A stretch of 64,000 nucleotides of DNA, from the NCBI GenBank assembly GCA_022414725.1, contig CM039462.1, positions 15,694,268-15,758,267 on the forward strand, written 5' to 3'. The notes beneath the pieces were generated by a model. It made no database searches and was not told where the DNA came from. It was given only the letters and a program-made list of their open reading frames with translations. The translations under genes and the position numbers were made by a program. Source of the stretch: Microglena sp. YARC. Taxonomy: Eukaryota; Chlorophyta; Chlorophyceae; Chlamydomonadales; Chlamydomonadaceae. This document shows, piece by piece, positions 21,794-31,700 of this stretch (position 1 is its first letter; every line of letters starts with the position of its first letter).

Positions 21794-24700
21794 AGAGACC
21801 CTATGTTGTCACCCTGAATGGTAACTAAATCACAAGGCAGACCCAGATCCACCCTCAACTTCTTCAACCATTGCACCTCCCTGGCAGCCTGAGACAGGGC
21901 TTGATACTCAGCCTCACAAGAGCTAATGGCAACTGTAGGCTGCCTCTTGCTCATCCAGTTCACTATGCACCCTCCAGCCAGGACAGCAAAGCCAGTCTGA
22001 GATCTCCTGTCAGACCCATCATCAGCAAAGGATGATTCACTAAAGACATTAAAAGAGAAATCAGGGCTGTGTGTGTAAGTGAGTCCCAGGTGGGAATGTG
22101 ACCTCAAATACAAAAGCAAACGCTTGGCTGCCCCCCACAGGGGGACGGTAGGGTGAGCAGAAAACCTGGACAGGTAGCTCACAGCAAAGGCAATATCAGG
22201 CCTGGTGCAAGTAGCCAGGTATAGCAAAGCACCAACAAGAGAGAGGTACTGGCTATTAGAGGACAGGGGTTCTCCAGGTGGGTCAGTGACGGTGGACTTG
22301 TCCATGGGGGCACCAAACCTGGGCTTGGCAGCAGCAGTCAGACCAAACTGCTCCACCAGATCAACAATGTAGGAGTGCTGGGAGAGGTTGATCTGAACAC
22401 ACCTGCCGTCAGAGTCAAGTGTACAAGCCATGTCCAAGGAGAGGAACTGAACCGGCACACCCATCTCTTTGACCTCCCAGCCAGCTTTCTCCATAGCCTT
22501 GATCAGCAAAACATACCTATCCAGCTCACTAAAAGCACAGATAAAATCATCAACATAGGTTAGGACATAGCTCCACCCACCATTAGAATCCCTCCTAAAA
22601 TACAGAGCAGGTTCCGCCTTGCACATAATAAATCCATGTGCAACCAAAACCCGCTTGACATCCATACTCCAAGCCCTGGGCGCCTGTTTCAAACCATAAA
22701 GGGACTTGATCAGCTTGCACACAAGGGGAACACCGTTAGGACCAAGTACCTTAAAGCCCTCAGGCTGGTGGCAGTACAGGTCCAGACCAGGTTCAAGGGG
22801 AGCATTCAGAAATGCAGTCTTGATGTCCAGCTGCCGAACAAACATCTTCCTATGAGTGATGGCAGCCAGGAGCACCCTCAGACCTGCTTTAGAAGAAACG
22901 GGGGCATATACATCATGAAAATCCAACCCAGGACGCTGCAGAAAACCACGAACCACAAAACGTGCCTTGAAGCGAATAGAACCATCAACCCCAACCTTCT
23001 TCACAAATAACCACCTGCCAGACAGGACCCTCTGTTTAGGAGGCAGTGGAGTGAGCGCCCAAGTGCCATGGGCATGTAGGGACGCCATCTCATCCTTCAT
23101 AGCAAGGAGCCATTGATCCCTGTCAGGGTTGGTGGGAAGCATGGCAGCTTTGAAGGTCAGTTCAGTGGAAGTGGAAATGTATGCTCCCACGTACAAGCAG
23201 TGTACTTGTACATGAGCAGCGGGGATATCAGCAGTATCAGCAGTAACCGGTAGTATAGCCCCCAGTGCAGAACTACTGCCTGGTTGAACAGGGCCGGCCT
23301 TATTTGCCTCTATATCAACGAAGCCTGGGTCGACCGGAACACCCCAGCCATACGCAGTATCGGAACCCGACCAGTGTTCCAGATCATCACTTGCACTATC
23401 GGCAACGGCTACATCATCACATGGGCTTGACCCGAGTAATCCACCAGGGACGACAGGAGGCGTCTGAATGAACGACACCCGCGAGCCATCCGAGGTGGTC
23501 GGAGGTTGGCGACTATTAGTCAATGGACCTGTTCCAGGTACCACTATGATCGAAGGCTGTCGTAATCCTAAATCTTCACCGACGAAATGTGGCGCAGAGG
23601 AGGGCCTGGCGACCCCCTGCGATTCGGCTAAGATTTTTATCTGAAAGAACTGCAGAATCTCGCCCGCCCAGTGCCTTCACACACAATACAGCACCATCAG
23701 CCCCTGACCTGGGACGCAAGGTCATCCATGATCAGGGCAGCGGTCGACAATTGGGGTTAGCAAAGGGTCAAGGGAATTAACCGTAGGCACAGGCATATGT
23801 CCGTTGATAGCGGCAGGGATGCGAGAGACATACGGCGACCCGTCATAGGGAGATAGCCCAGGAATACAGTTATGATCAAACTGCTCATAGAAGAGTACAT
23901 CACGACTCTCTACTACCTGGCGCAACTTAGGAACCCAAACAAAATAACCCTTACTCACCAGGGAATACCCAACCAGTCTACCAGATAACGCCCTTTCGTC
24001 CAGCTTGTTGCGCTTCTTCCCATTGACTAACGTAACGTAGCAAGGGCATCCGAACACGCGCAACATCGACACATCAGGCTGAACCCCACAGAAAAGCTCA
24101 TGAGGAGTCTTATCTCCCTGATTGGGCAAGCGATTACGAAGGTAACACGCAGCTAGGAAGGCATAGGGCCAGAAAGACTTAGTTAGCTTAGACTCCAGGT
24201 GGATGCTCCTAGCTATAGACTGTAAGACCCCATTGTACCTCTCCACAGTTGCATTCTGCTGTGCAGTGTATGCCAAAGATAACTCATGCACTGCCCCAAC
24301 CGATATCAGCCAATCCTCAAACCACTTTACTATAAACTCCTTAGCCCTGTCAGACCTCAGGCACTTAAAGGCAAACCCGTGCAGCTGATTCATCCATCTG
24401 AGGATGATAGTCTGAACTGCTAAGGGAGCTTCATCCCTGGTCCTCAAGCACAACACTTCAGCATAGCCAGAGTGTTGGTCTGTGAGGCACAGAATATAAA
24501 ACTCCCCACGCAGACCTCTAATATGAACTGGCCCCATGATGTCCAAGTGAAGGCGTTGGAGAGGTGCATTGATCGGAGTAGTGCTTGCTTTAGGAAAAGG
24601 GAGACGTTTGCCCTTAGCCTTTTGACAAGCATCACAAGGGATCTTAGCCAGTTTTTTGGACCTGGTTGAGTGAGAGGGGTAAGTTCTTAACCATACCCTT

Positions 24701-27700
24701 CTTGACAAGTCTGTGCATGGCATCATAGCCGGGGTGACCCAGCCGCCTATGCCACAGCCATTCAGGAGTGGTAGGGATAACAACTCCACCGTCCTCATCA
24801 ACATCAAGTGCAAAAGCTGGGTAATTGTCAGCACCAAACGAACAGCCACTGGTGGTGTAACAAGGCCTACATGCAAACTTGTAAACACCATCACTGGAGG
24901 CAGGGAAGGACAGAGAATAGAAGAGCCCTGAGTGGCAGTGCAACTAATACTATCAAAAGAAATCTTGCAGTGGAGAGAATGAGCCACAGCATTTACTGAC
25001 AGGAGGTTCACCGGACAGTGAGGTATGTAGAGAACATTAGTTAGAATGATTGGTGTTGGTAACCAATCACTACATAACTCAATGGATCCCTTACCTACTG
25101 CCCGTTGAACCACACCATCACCAAATCGAACTGATGGCAGATTCAGTGGAACATCAAACACAGTGAACAAAGATCTATCACCTGTGATGGACATTCCAGC
25201 TCCAGAATCCACATGCCAGACACCCTCAGACAGGCTCGGACTACACACATTTGAGAACCTAGAGGTGCAGGAGAATAGGACAGGGCTTACCTGCTACTTC
25301 TGCATAGCAAACCCATCAATTTGAGCCTGCAAGGAAGACAATTGCTTTGGAGTAAGGTGACCTGGAAGGGCCAGGTTAGCAGGCAACGGTGAAGAAAGCG
25401 TTGGTTCTGCACGACCAGGGACCCTTCGCAGGGCAGGGAACTTCGTCCAGCAACGGTCCTCCGAGTGACCATCCTTGTGGGGGCATGGTCCCCAGGTGCA
25501 TTCCAGGCGCCTCTTGTTCGACCCAGAACCACCACCAGTCTTCTGCCGCCACTGAAATGCAGCATTAGCAGGAAACTGAGGAGCGGTCCGGGACCAACCA
25601 GGATGCCTGGAATCCGACTGAGGGAGCGCTATGTTAAGAATATCTAGCTGCCTATATTCCTCTAGACAGGACCAGTTCTCAACAGGTTGCTGGTTGTATA
25701 TCAGGATACCATACTTAATCCGCAGCGTTTCGAACCGGGGCAGACTCGCACCTTGAACTATAATGCCCATGGTGTGACGCTGAGTCTGCGGAAACCCAGC
25801 ACTGCGCAGGTCAGTGCACATACCGCGAACCCGACGAAAGAAAGCGTCAACGTGCTCATGAGTGCCCATGACCGAAGCATGATACTCCTTCAGCAAGAGA
25901 GGGACACGCGAGGCAAGGGCATCGGACTGCTGCCTCCGGATATGCAAAAAGATATCCCGAGGTGAAGCAAAGTCCCTATACACCTTGACTAGGGCATCCG
26001 TCATGTTGGCAAGCATCATGGATAAGATCATGAACTCTTGGCGGGGTAGGGTAAGCGCACTGAAACCCAACAGTGCAGGATCGACACTAGACTCACCATG
26101 AGAGGCCGAAGTTCCAGCAGCAGGAGGAGCACACCGAGGAGCTAAAGACTCACGAATCGCCAGAAAATACTCAGCAGCAAGACCAGCGTCATAAGCGCGC
26201 TGGTCATCTAAGTTCCTGATGAGATCTAGGGAACGCGCAACACGCACAATGAGCTCGAAATCAGGACGAACAGGACAGAAAGGGAGTGGCACCTTAACAA
26301 ACTGGTAACCTCGCAGGTCACTGTTCCTACGCCCAACCCCTCCAGAGGTCACACCATTAGCAGGAGGGTAGTTAATCCCTGGCATAACAGGTCCCAGAAA
26401 AGCCCGACACTCTAGACCTAGCTCAGAATAAGCCATCACACGCCTAGGCCTAGGGCGACCCTTGCTGTCAACCATAGCCTGAGTGGCAGTCATATCCAGC
26501 CTACCGTACAGAGTGCGGTCCAAGGATTCCCCAGCATGTTGAGCTTGGCGGATAAGACGGCAGTCCTGCAGGGATAGACGCAGAGGATGTCCGCCATCGA
26601 GCAGATGCTCCCAGGAGTCGCATGACAGCGAAGGAGGCACATATGGCGGAGGGCCAGGAGCAGGGGGCTGCTCCACAGGCGGAGGCGGGGGTGGAGGGGG
26701 CTCCTGCGAAGGGCCAGCAAAGGATGCGCGGCCAGCAGCAGCAACAGAAGCCTCTCGAGCACGAGTATTGTAGCCAGACAGACCTCGGTCCGGAGGCAAG
26801 GTGAAAGACGCAGACTTCTGCATCAAAGACGGCCTGGCCACCTCCGGGTGGACAGGTGGAAGGGAGCAAGCAGAGGCGCAGAGACTGGATCAGGCTTAAA
26901 CTCCGGAGAAGGCGCAAGAGCAGGTGCCGACAGAGGCTCATACACAGGAGAGACGGTAGAATTGAACTCTCGAGTAGCAGTGGAAGGAGTGACTCCACCG
27001 AAGTCACCACTCATAGCACTCTGCAGATCTTCATCACCATCATCAGAGTCATCAGCATAGCCATCTGCACGGCGATGACTAGCAAGTTCTTGATAGTCGT
27101 AGTCAAAACGGGCATCAGGAGGAGGAGGCGCCCTTGCGTACTGGATAATCTGAGTGGAAGCACAGCAGAGTCGCATCAGAAACGTCCTCAATCTCAGGAG
27201 AGAGACGTCGGACAGTAGCAGAAAGAGCCGTAAAGGTGGAGGATTGATTGGGGGGGTTACTTCCACGATGGCGGAAGGACTCTCATGACCGCTAGCAGAG
27301 GCAGCTGGTGCACAGACGTCTAGCCAATCATCAAGAGGACCCGGGTCCTCCTTAGGAAGGACACGGTCGCAGCCATTGCTGATAATGACACTGCGCATCC
27401 CGCGAGTCCAAGATTCTCCATTCTTGTCGTGGAGTTTCTCAAAATTAGCGGGAGGCCCTCGCGGAAGTTGCATCGCAAAGCAGTGGTAGCAAATGAGGGA
27501 CCGTATAACCTATCAGCTTGGATAACACTCCGGAGAGTGGACTTAGTGTGTGCAGCACGCCAATCTATAAATGCGGAGACGAGAATAAATATTACAAAAG
27601 ATAGTGGAACCATAAAGGGACACCAGCGGAGGAAAGGGGGGGGGCGGTAGCCTGGAACCTGATCAGGGTACAGATTAGACAGCGCGTGTCAGAAGAACCG

Positions 27701-29173
27701 ATGACGCAGTCAACAGTAAGCTGACATAGTACTGTCAGGACCGATAGTTCTAAGGAAGTACATAAGTAGTCACCATGTCATAAAACGCGTGAGAGCACCG
27801 CAATTCATGCTGACACTGGTGGGTGGAGTGAGTGAGTGAGTGAGGTGGGTTGGGGTTTAGGGGGGGGGGGGGGGGGGGGGGGGGATATGGGGGGGGGGGG
27901 GGGGGGGATATGATGCTTGCGCATCTAATCCTGAAGGGGGTGAGAGAGTGTATGTGAGGGTGGGGGTGATAAAGGGTGGGGTGGGGGTGAGGAGGGGTGT
28001 GTGTGGGATGTGTGTGGGGGTGGGGGTGATGAGGGCAAGGTTGTGGGGTGGATATGGATGATGGTGGCCTTGTTGTCGTTGGAATGGCTTGTGGTCTCAT
28101 TGCGGTGCAGCAGGCGATTGCGCATCTCATCCTGGAGGGGGTGAGATAGGGTGGGGGTGGTGGTGAGAGGGATGGGTACGGGGGCAGGGTGTGGTGGAGG
28201 GGTGGAGCCAGTGGGGGTGCCAAGGTGGACACGGGCGAGGGTGTGGAAGCGGACATGGGTGAGGTGGAGGGTGGAGGTGTGGAGGGTATGTGTGGGAGGG
28301 GTGTGGGAGGGGGAAAGTCTTTCATCTCCCCAACAGAGGGAATGGAACACTGCGGAACACTTTTCCACAAAAAGAGGGAATGGAATGGAATGGGAGGGGG
28401 GGGGTTAACATGTGGAATGGAATTTATTGGATTGTATTGGAATGGATTGAAATGGATTGGAATGGATTGAAATGGATTGGATTGGAATGGGCTGGAATGG
28501 GTTGCAATGGGTTGGAATGGGTTGGAATGGATTGGAATGAAATGGATTTGAATGGAATGGGTTGGAATGGAATGCAATGTATTGGAATGTATTGGAATGT
28601 ATTGGAATAAATTGGAATGTATTTGAATGGATTTGAATAGATTTGAATGGATTTGAATGGATTGGATTGGATTTGAATGGATTGGTATGGATTGGAATGG
28701 GTTGGATTGGATTGGATTGGATTGATATGGATCGGAATAGAATAGAATGGAAGACCAGGGCCATCACCTACAGGGTTTGTGTGCTGCAAGTGCTGCACTA
28801 AAAGGTATGAGGTCGAATGGAAATGGGGGCGGGGGAGGGATTGGGATGAGATGTTGGGAAATATAATATAATGGAATGGAAGACCAGGGTCCAAGACAGG
28901 GCTTACCTCAGGGAAATCGAAGAACAGTGTGAGCTTGCATTCCTTGATGATCGCCTCGAAAGCCTGACACCGGTATCTATCTATCTATCTATCTTTCAAT
29001 CTATCTATCTATTTATCTATATATATAAGCTACCTCAGGGCAATCGAAGGAAAGCCTCGCACTTCATGATATCGTTATCAAAGGCCTGCCTCTGGTGTTA
29101 GAAATATATGAACATGTAAACATACATTAATATAGATAGATGTATATATATACAGACACAGACACAGACACAG

Positions 29174-29221
<48 letters not shown>

Positions 29222-29359
29222 AGTGGGGGCTGTTTGGCTGGGCAGCAATTAAATTGTGCATCACCATTTACCAGATGAAACATGACCTACCTCAGGGCAA
29301 TCAAAGAAGAGAACTCCCTTGGAAGGCATGATGGTCTCCTCAAAGGCTTGGCCCTGGTG

Positions 29360-29394
<35 letters not shown>

Positions 29395-30365
29395 CAACTG
29401 CAAGCGAGCAAGCGAGAGAAAATAACCTACCTCAGGACAATCAAAGAAGAGCACTCCCTTGGAAGGCATAATGGTCTCCTCAAAGGCCTGGCCCTGGTCC
29501 AGCTTCCTAGGGAAGCCGTCAATGAGGAAGAAGCTGCCTCCAGAGCTAATCATTGCATTCTTGAGCAGTGTCATAGTCACCTCCAAGGGCACGATCTTGC
29601 CCTCCTTCATGAAGAGCCTCACACTTGGCACCCACCTGGCAGTGGGGGTATGGTGGGTGGTGGGGTGGGTAGGGGTGGTGGTGGTGGTGGTTTGAGGTGT
29701 TTGAGGTGGTGGTAGTGGTGATGGTGGTGTATACATTCATGCATGGGGTCATCAGTAGGGTCATGGTCACCTCCATGGGCACGATTTTGCCCTCCTTCAT
29801 GAGATCCTCACACTTGGCACCCACCTGAAAGTGGGGTGGTGGGTGGGGTGGTGGCGGTATGGGTGGTGGCGGTACTGGGGGGTGGGTGGTGGGGTGGGTA
29901 GGGGTGGGTAGGGGGTATGGTGGGAAGGGGGTTGGTGGTGGTGGTGTGTCACATGCATATGTATAGGTGGTGGTGGTGTCACATGCAAATGTATATGTGG
30001 TGGTGGTGTATATGAATATATACGAGCTCACTTATCCTTGTCTAAACTTTGCACCCACCTTGCTGCCACTGGGTAGTGGTAATAGTGGTGGTGCTGGCAA
30101 TGATGGTGGTGGTGGTGGTGGTCATGGTGGCTGTGTAACATGCATGGGCCCATATAATAATTATCTAAACTTGGCACCCACCTCGCTGCCACTGGCCACC
30201 TCAGCACGCAGCAGGTCACCGGCAGAGAGATGGACCACGCCTTCGTAGGGTGGCCTTGATCTTGTCGCACTGGGTGCCCTTGCCGCAGCCAGGTCCGCCC
30301 AGGACGAAGATGATGGTGGAGTCCTCGGGGATGGAGCCGTCAACGGCGGGGACCACCAGTGGCTC
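21434..30365 (-). CDS. UMP-CMP / adenylate kinase family protein (split gene)
   Basis: Nucleoside monophosphate kinase, which transfers phosphate from ATP to UMP/CMP or AMP. Three recognised exons read right to left: 30365-30182 (P-loop), 29635-29431 (NMP-binding and core) and 21793-21434 (LID and C-terminal helix). Joined motifs run in family order: [44 protein letters not shown], then [11 protein letters not shown] (short LID) and [22 protein letters not shown] and FFDCPE favour UMP-CMP kinase over AK1. After the domain comes an acidic tail of DPADEVEA repeats ending in TAA. Exons 1 and 2 each carry one extra base. A truncated copia element occupies the last intron and touches exon 3. An upstream exon cluster at 31010-31700 suggests a further kinase domain. 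The gene may be inactive as assembled. Confidence 0.85.
21794..25293 (-). CDS. copia pol, copy B (3' truncated, frameshifted)
   Basis: Starts in the same frame as gag, directly after its UAG. Domains in order: aspartic protease with [13 protein letters not shown]-pre-integrase [11 protein letters not shown] with [10 protein letters not shown] (HHCC zinc site); integrase core with [15 protein letters not shown] and NATVERYNG giving D, D and E; reverse transcriptase with TYVDDF; RNase H with [10 protein letters not shown] and QGDNIGSL, where the sequence leaves copia. Two indels enclose the pre-integrase segment (one missing C near 24910, one extra T near 24653) and another lies between integrase and RT. 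The RNase H motif FSDSSFAD of copy C reads FSESSFAD here, a change at a presumed catalytic aspartate. Confidence 0.88.
25294..27473 (-). CDS. copia gag, copy B
   Basis: Gag precursor of about 726 codons starting [20 protein letters not shown]. It ends with IDGFAMQK and a UAG. A one-base loss near 26864 (GGGAGCAAG where copy C has GGGGCGCAAG) splits it into two frames. N-terminal half: proline/alanine-rich with acidic runs (DDSDDGDED). C-terminal half: the conserved gag fold region ([20 protein letters not shown], then [13 protein letters not shown]). Near the end there is a cysteine/histidine cluster [17 protein letters not shown], a variant zinc knuckle with four instead of two residues between the first cysteines. 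It packages the element RNA in virus-like particles. Confidence 0.85.
27511..27815 (-). repeat. 5' LTR of copia copy B
   Basis: 305 bp, TGTCAGC at the 5' end and GCTGATA at the 3' end on the minus strand. The internal side continues GGTTATACGG, the presumed primer-binding site. Confidence 0.92.
27837..27907 (+). repeat. Long G homopolymers in kinase intron
   Basis: Two G runs of roughly 25 and 18 bases separated by ATAT-containing spacers, then GATATGATG. Strong G-quadruplex potential on the plus strand, so C-rich in the kinase transcript. Run lengths are unreliable. Confidence 0.85.
27911..27930 (-). pseudogene. Decayed copy of kinase last-exon start (short)
   Basis: Minus strand GATTAGATGCGCAAGC preceded by TTCAG. 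It matches the first bases of exon 3, with one change that makes TAG from GAG, and runs into poly-G. Confidence 0.7.
28054..28131 (-). pseudogene. Decayed copy of kinase last-exon 5' part
   Basis: Minus strand starts GATGAGATGCGCAATCGCC after CTCCAG and encodes [20 protein letters not shown] and then KATI before losing similarity. Compared with exon 3 the LID residues [10 protein letters not shown] have become [10 protein letters not shown], so conserved LID arginines are lost. It keeps a good acceptor (CTCCAG). Confidence 0.8.
28376..28766 (+). repeat. (TGGAA)n pentanucleotide-derived satellite
   Basis: TGGAATGGAATGG, GGATTGGAATGG and TTGAATGGAT variants over about 390 bp in a kinase intron. 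On the transcribed strand it reads CCATTCCATT. Confidence 0.9.
28907..28972 (-). pseudogene. Decayed copy of kinase exon 2 3' end (third echo)
   Basis: Minus strand encodes QAFEAIIKE, then LTLFFDFPE followed by donor GTAAGC. Parallel to [20 protein letters not shown] of exon 2 with clear divergence. Confidence 0.75.
28973..29028 (+). repeat. (TATC)n and (AT)n microsatellite
   Basis: TATC tetranucleotide repeats with TTTCAA interruption, ending in ATATATATAA. Confidence 0.95.
29034..29100 (-). pseudogene. Decayed copy of kinase exon 2 3' end (second echo)
   Basis: Minus strand has CAGGCCTTTGATAACG and ends CGATTGCCCTGAG before donor GTAGC; the middle is out of frame compared with exon 2. Confidence 0.7.
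29155..29218 (+). repeat. (CAGACA)n plus (GA)n microsatellite
   Basis: CAGACA hexamers followed by about 19 GA dinucleotides. Confidence 0.95.
29291..29358 (-). pseudogene. Near-intact copy of kinase exon 2 3' end (first echo)
   Basis: Minus strand encodes [21 protein letters not shown] and then donor GTAGGT, nearly identical to 29431-29497. It has no acceptor and is preceded by (TA)n/(GA)n (29358-29394). Confidence 0.8.
29431..29635 (-). CDS. Kinase exon 2: NMP-binding and core segment
   Basis: Acceptor CCAG before GTGGGTGCC, donor GAG followed by GTAGGT. It encodes VGAKCE, a one-base insertion near 29610, then [32 protein letters not shown] and GVLFFDCPE. The length of 205 is one base over 68 codons. 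A copy at 29749-29824 has the intact start [18 protein letters not shown] but lacks the rest, so the two could be alternative or decaying versions. Confidence 0.85.
29640..30030 (+). repeat. GGT/GGGTA-rich simple sequence in kinase intron
   Basis: GGTGGTGG and GTGGGGTGGGTAGG runs around the exon copies, pyrimidine-rich in the transcript. Confidence 0.85.
29749..29824 (-). pseudogene. Copy of kinase exon 2 5' part
   Basis: After acceptor TTTCAG it encodes [19 protein letters not shown] and TMTLL and then diverges. It is in frame where the main exon 2 has an extra base, so it could be the ancestral start of the exon or an alternative exon. Confidence 0.75.
30182..30365 (-). CDS. Kinase exon 1: P-loop (Walker A)
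   Basis: Begins after an acceptor ACACAG and ends at donor GAG followed by GTGGGT. It encodes [11 protein letters not shown], then [15 protein letters not shown] with the Walker A lysine, and after one extra base near 30248 the segment [21 protein letters not shown]. Length 184 instead of 183 bases indicates a single-base insertion, real or technical. The 12 bases after the donor repeat the first 12 bases of exon 2 (GTGGGTGCCAAG, here with one difference near the end). Confidence 0.85.
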
Positions 30366-30395
30366 CTGTGTTGGGTTCGTTTGCAGGGGCACATG

Positions 30396-30620
30396 TGTGA
30401 GCATGAGTGTGCTTGTGTGTTTGTGTGTGTGAGAGTGTGTTTGGGGGGGAGGGGTGGGGGATGGCATGTGTTTGCATATATCTGTCAATGCTTGGCAAAC
30501 ACTAGTGGCTCCTGTGTTCGATTCATGGGCAGGGGCACATATGTAAGTGTTTGTGTATGTGTGAGTTTGTGTGTGAGTGTGTGAGAGGGGGAGAGTGTGT
30601 GTGTGAGTGGGAGACTCAAG
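30396..30620 (+). repeat. GTGT-rich intron with an echo of the exon 1 start
   Basis: Microsatellite-like GTGTGTGAG. The words AGTGGCTCCTGTGTT and GCAGGGGCACAT found at the exon 1 acceptor (30358-30393) recur at 30505-30541, so the acceptor region is duplicated here. Confidence 0.75.
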
Positions 30621-31009
30621 CGACGTGGAAAATTGGCAGAGAGTGTTGGCTATCAGAATGACGGGTGGCAACGGAATGGAGCGGGACCGAAGCCAGTTAG
30701 TTAGAAGACAGTTGGCTGATGTGCCAGGCTTTGTCTCGGTCGCACGTTGGTTGCACAAACACACAACCGGGTGACACTGGGTACACTCATATGATGTAGA
30801 CCAAAGGCAAGTATGACATCATATGATGTAGACAGAAGGCGAGTATCATCTCAGTTGCACGTCGGTTTGCACAAACAAACAAACGGACAACAGGGAAGAC
30901 CCTGTGAGCTCCCACCCCCCAGAAGGGGGGCTCCACCAAAAATCAAATGTAAACAGTATTCTGCATGAAGTTAAAGTTTAAGTTAAAGAAACGTTAACAA
31001 GCATTTCAT
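30621..31009. other. Kinase intron, no further feature
   Basis: Includes a direct repeat of CATATGATGTAGAC.(A)AAGGC(A/G)AGTAT (30787 and 30819) and a C-then-G hairpin at 30910-30934 whose inverse-like sequence recurs at 38570-38612. Confidence 0.5.
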
Positions 31010-31700
31010 ACCGCTCACTTCAGCAACTGGTGCATGAGCCTCAGCAGCCTTTGCCATTCCTCAATGAAATTGAAACCCTCGGGGCAATGTGATGCAGCCC
31101 CTTTCTGACTTCAAAAAAACGAAGACCCCCATCAGGGCGATACAAACTTATACAGACTATGACATGAATAGTTTTGAAAAAGGTGAAAGAAAGCATACCT
31201 GCTCAACTCAGCAACTGGTGCATGTGCCTCAGCAGCCTTACCCGCCTTCTCAAAGAAATTGAAACCCTAGGGGGCAATGTGATGCAGCCCCTTCTGACTT
31301 CAAAAAAAAAGACCTCATCAGGGCCGCAGCAAGGCGATCGAAACTTTCACAGACTATAACTCGGACTAAAACATACATATTTTGAAACAGTTTAAAGAAA
31401 GCATACCCGCTCAACTCAGCAACTGGTGCATGTGCCTCAGCAGCCATACCCGCCTCCTCAATGGAATTATAACCACAGGGGGCGATGGGATGCAGCACCT
31501 TCCTGACTTCCAAAAACAAAGACCTCATCAGGTGAGGACGATCAAAACTTATACAAACTTGAACATGCATATTTTGAAACAGGTTAAAGAAAGCATACCA
31601 GCTCAACTCAGCAGCCTTGCCCGCCTCCTCGATGGAACTAAAACCATAGGGTGCGATGGGATGCAGCACCTTCCTGACTTGGGCAAAGACCTCATCTGTC
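31010..31700 (-). pseudogene. Four tandem copies of an upstream kinase-type exon
   Basis: Four units of about 150-200 bp, best at 31700-31600 on the minus strand: after acceptor CACCACCAG it encodes DEVFAQVRKVLHPIAPYGFS and SIEEAGKAAE. The second unit reads EVRKVLHPIAPCGYNSIEEA then AHAPVAELS. The unit nearest exon 1 (about 31010-31110) ends CCAGTTGCTGAA with donor GTGAGC in the phase that fits exon 1. DEVF..VRK matches the C-terminal helix of exon 3, so this likely closes a previous kinase domain of a multi-domain protein. Only the outer units keep splice signals; the inner ones look decayed. Confidence 0.6.

Larger units (their letters stand above)
21792..27815 (-). mobile_element. Ty1/copia element copy B, 3' truncated
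   Basis: Contains the 5' LTR (27511-27815), gag, and pol through to the last part of RNase H. About 820 bp of the 3' end (end of RNase H, 3' untranslated part and 3' LTR) is missing compared with copy C, and the break abuts the kinase last exon. The right flank is G-rich kinase intron. The LTR differs from those of copy C by about two substitutions plus small length changes, so this is a separate, still young insertion. Confidence 0.93.

Noticed and set aside
22375..23010. Plus-strand ORFs antisense to reverse transcriptase (also 48586-49182)
   Set aside because: Shadows of the copia pol gene on the other strand; no independent features.
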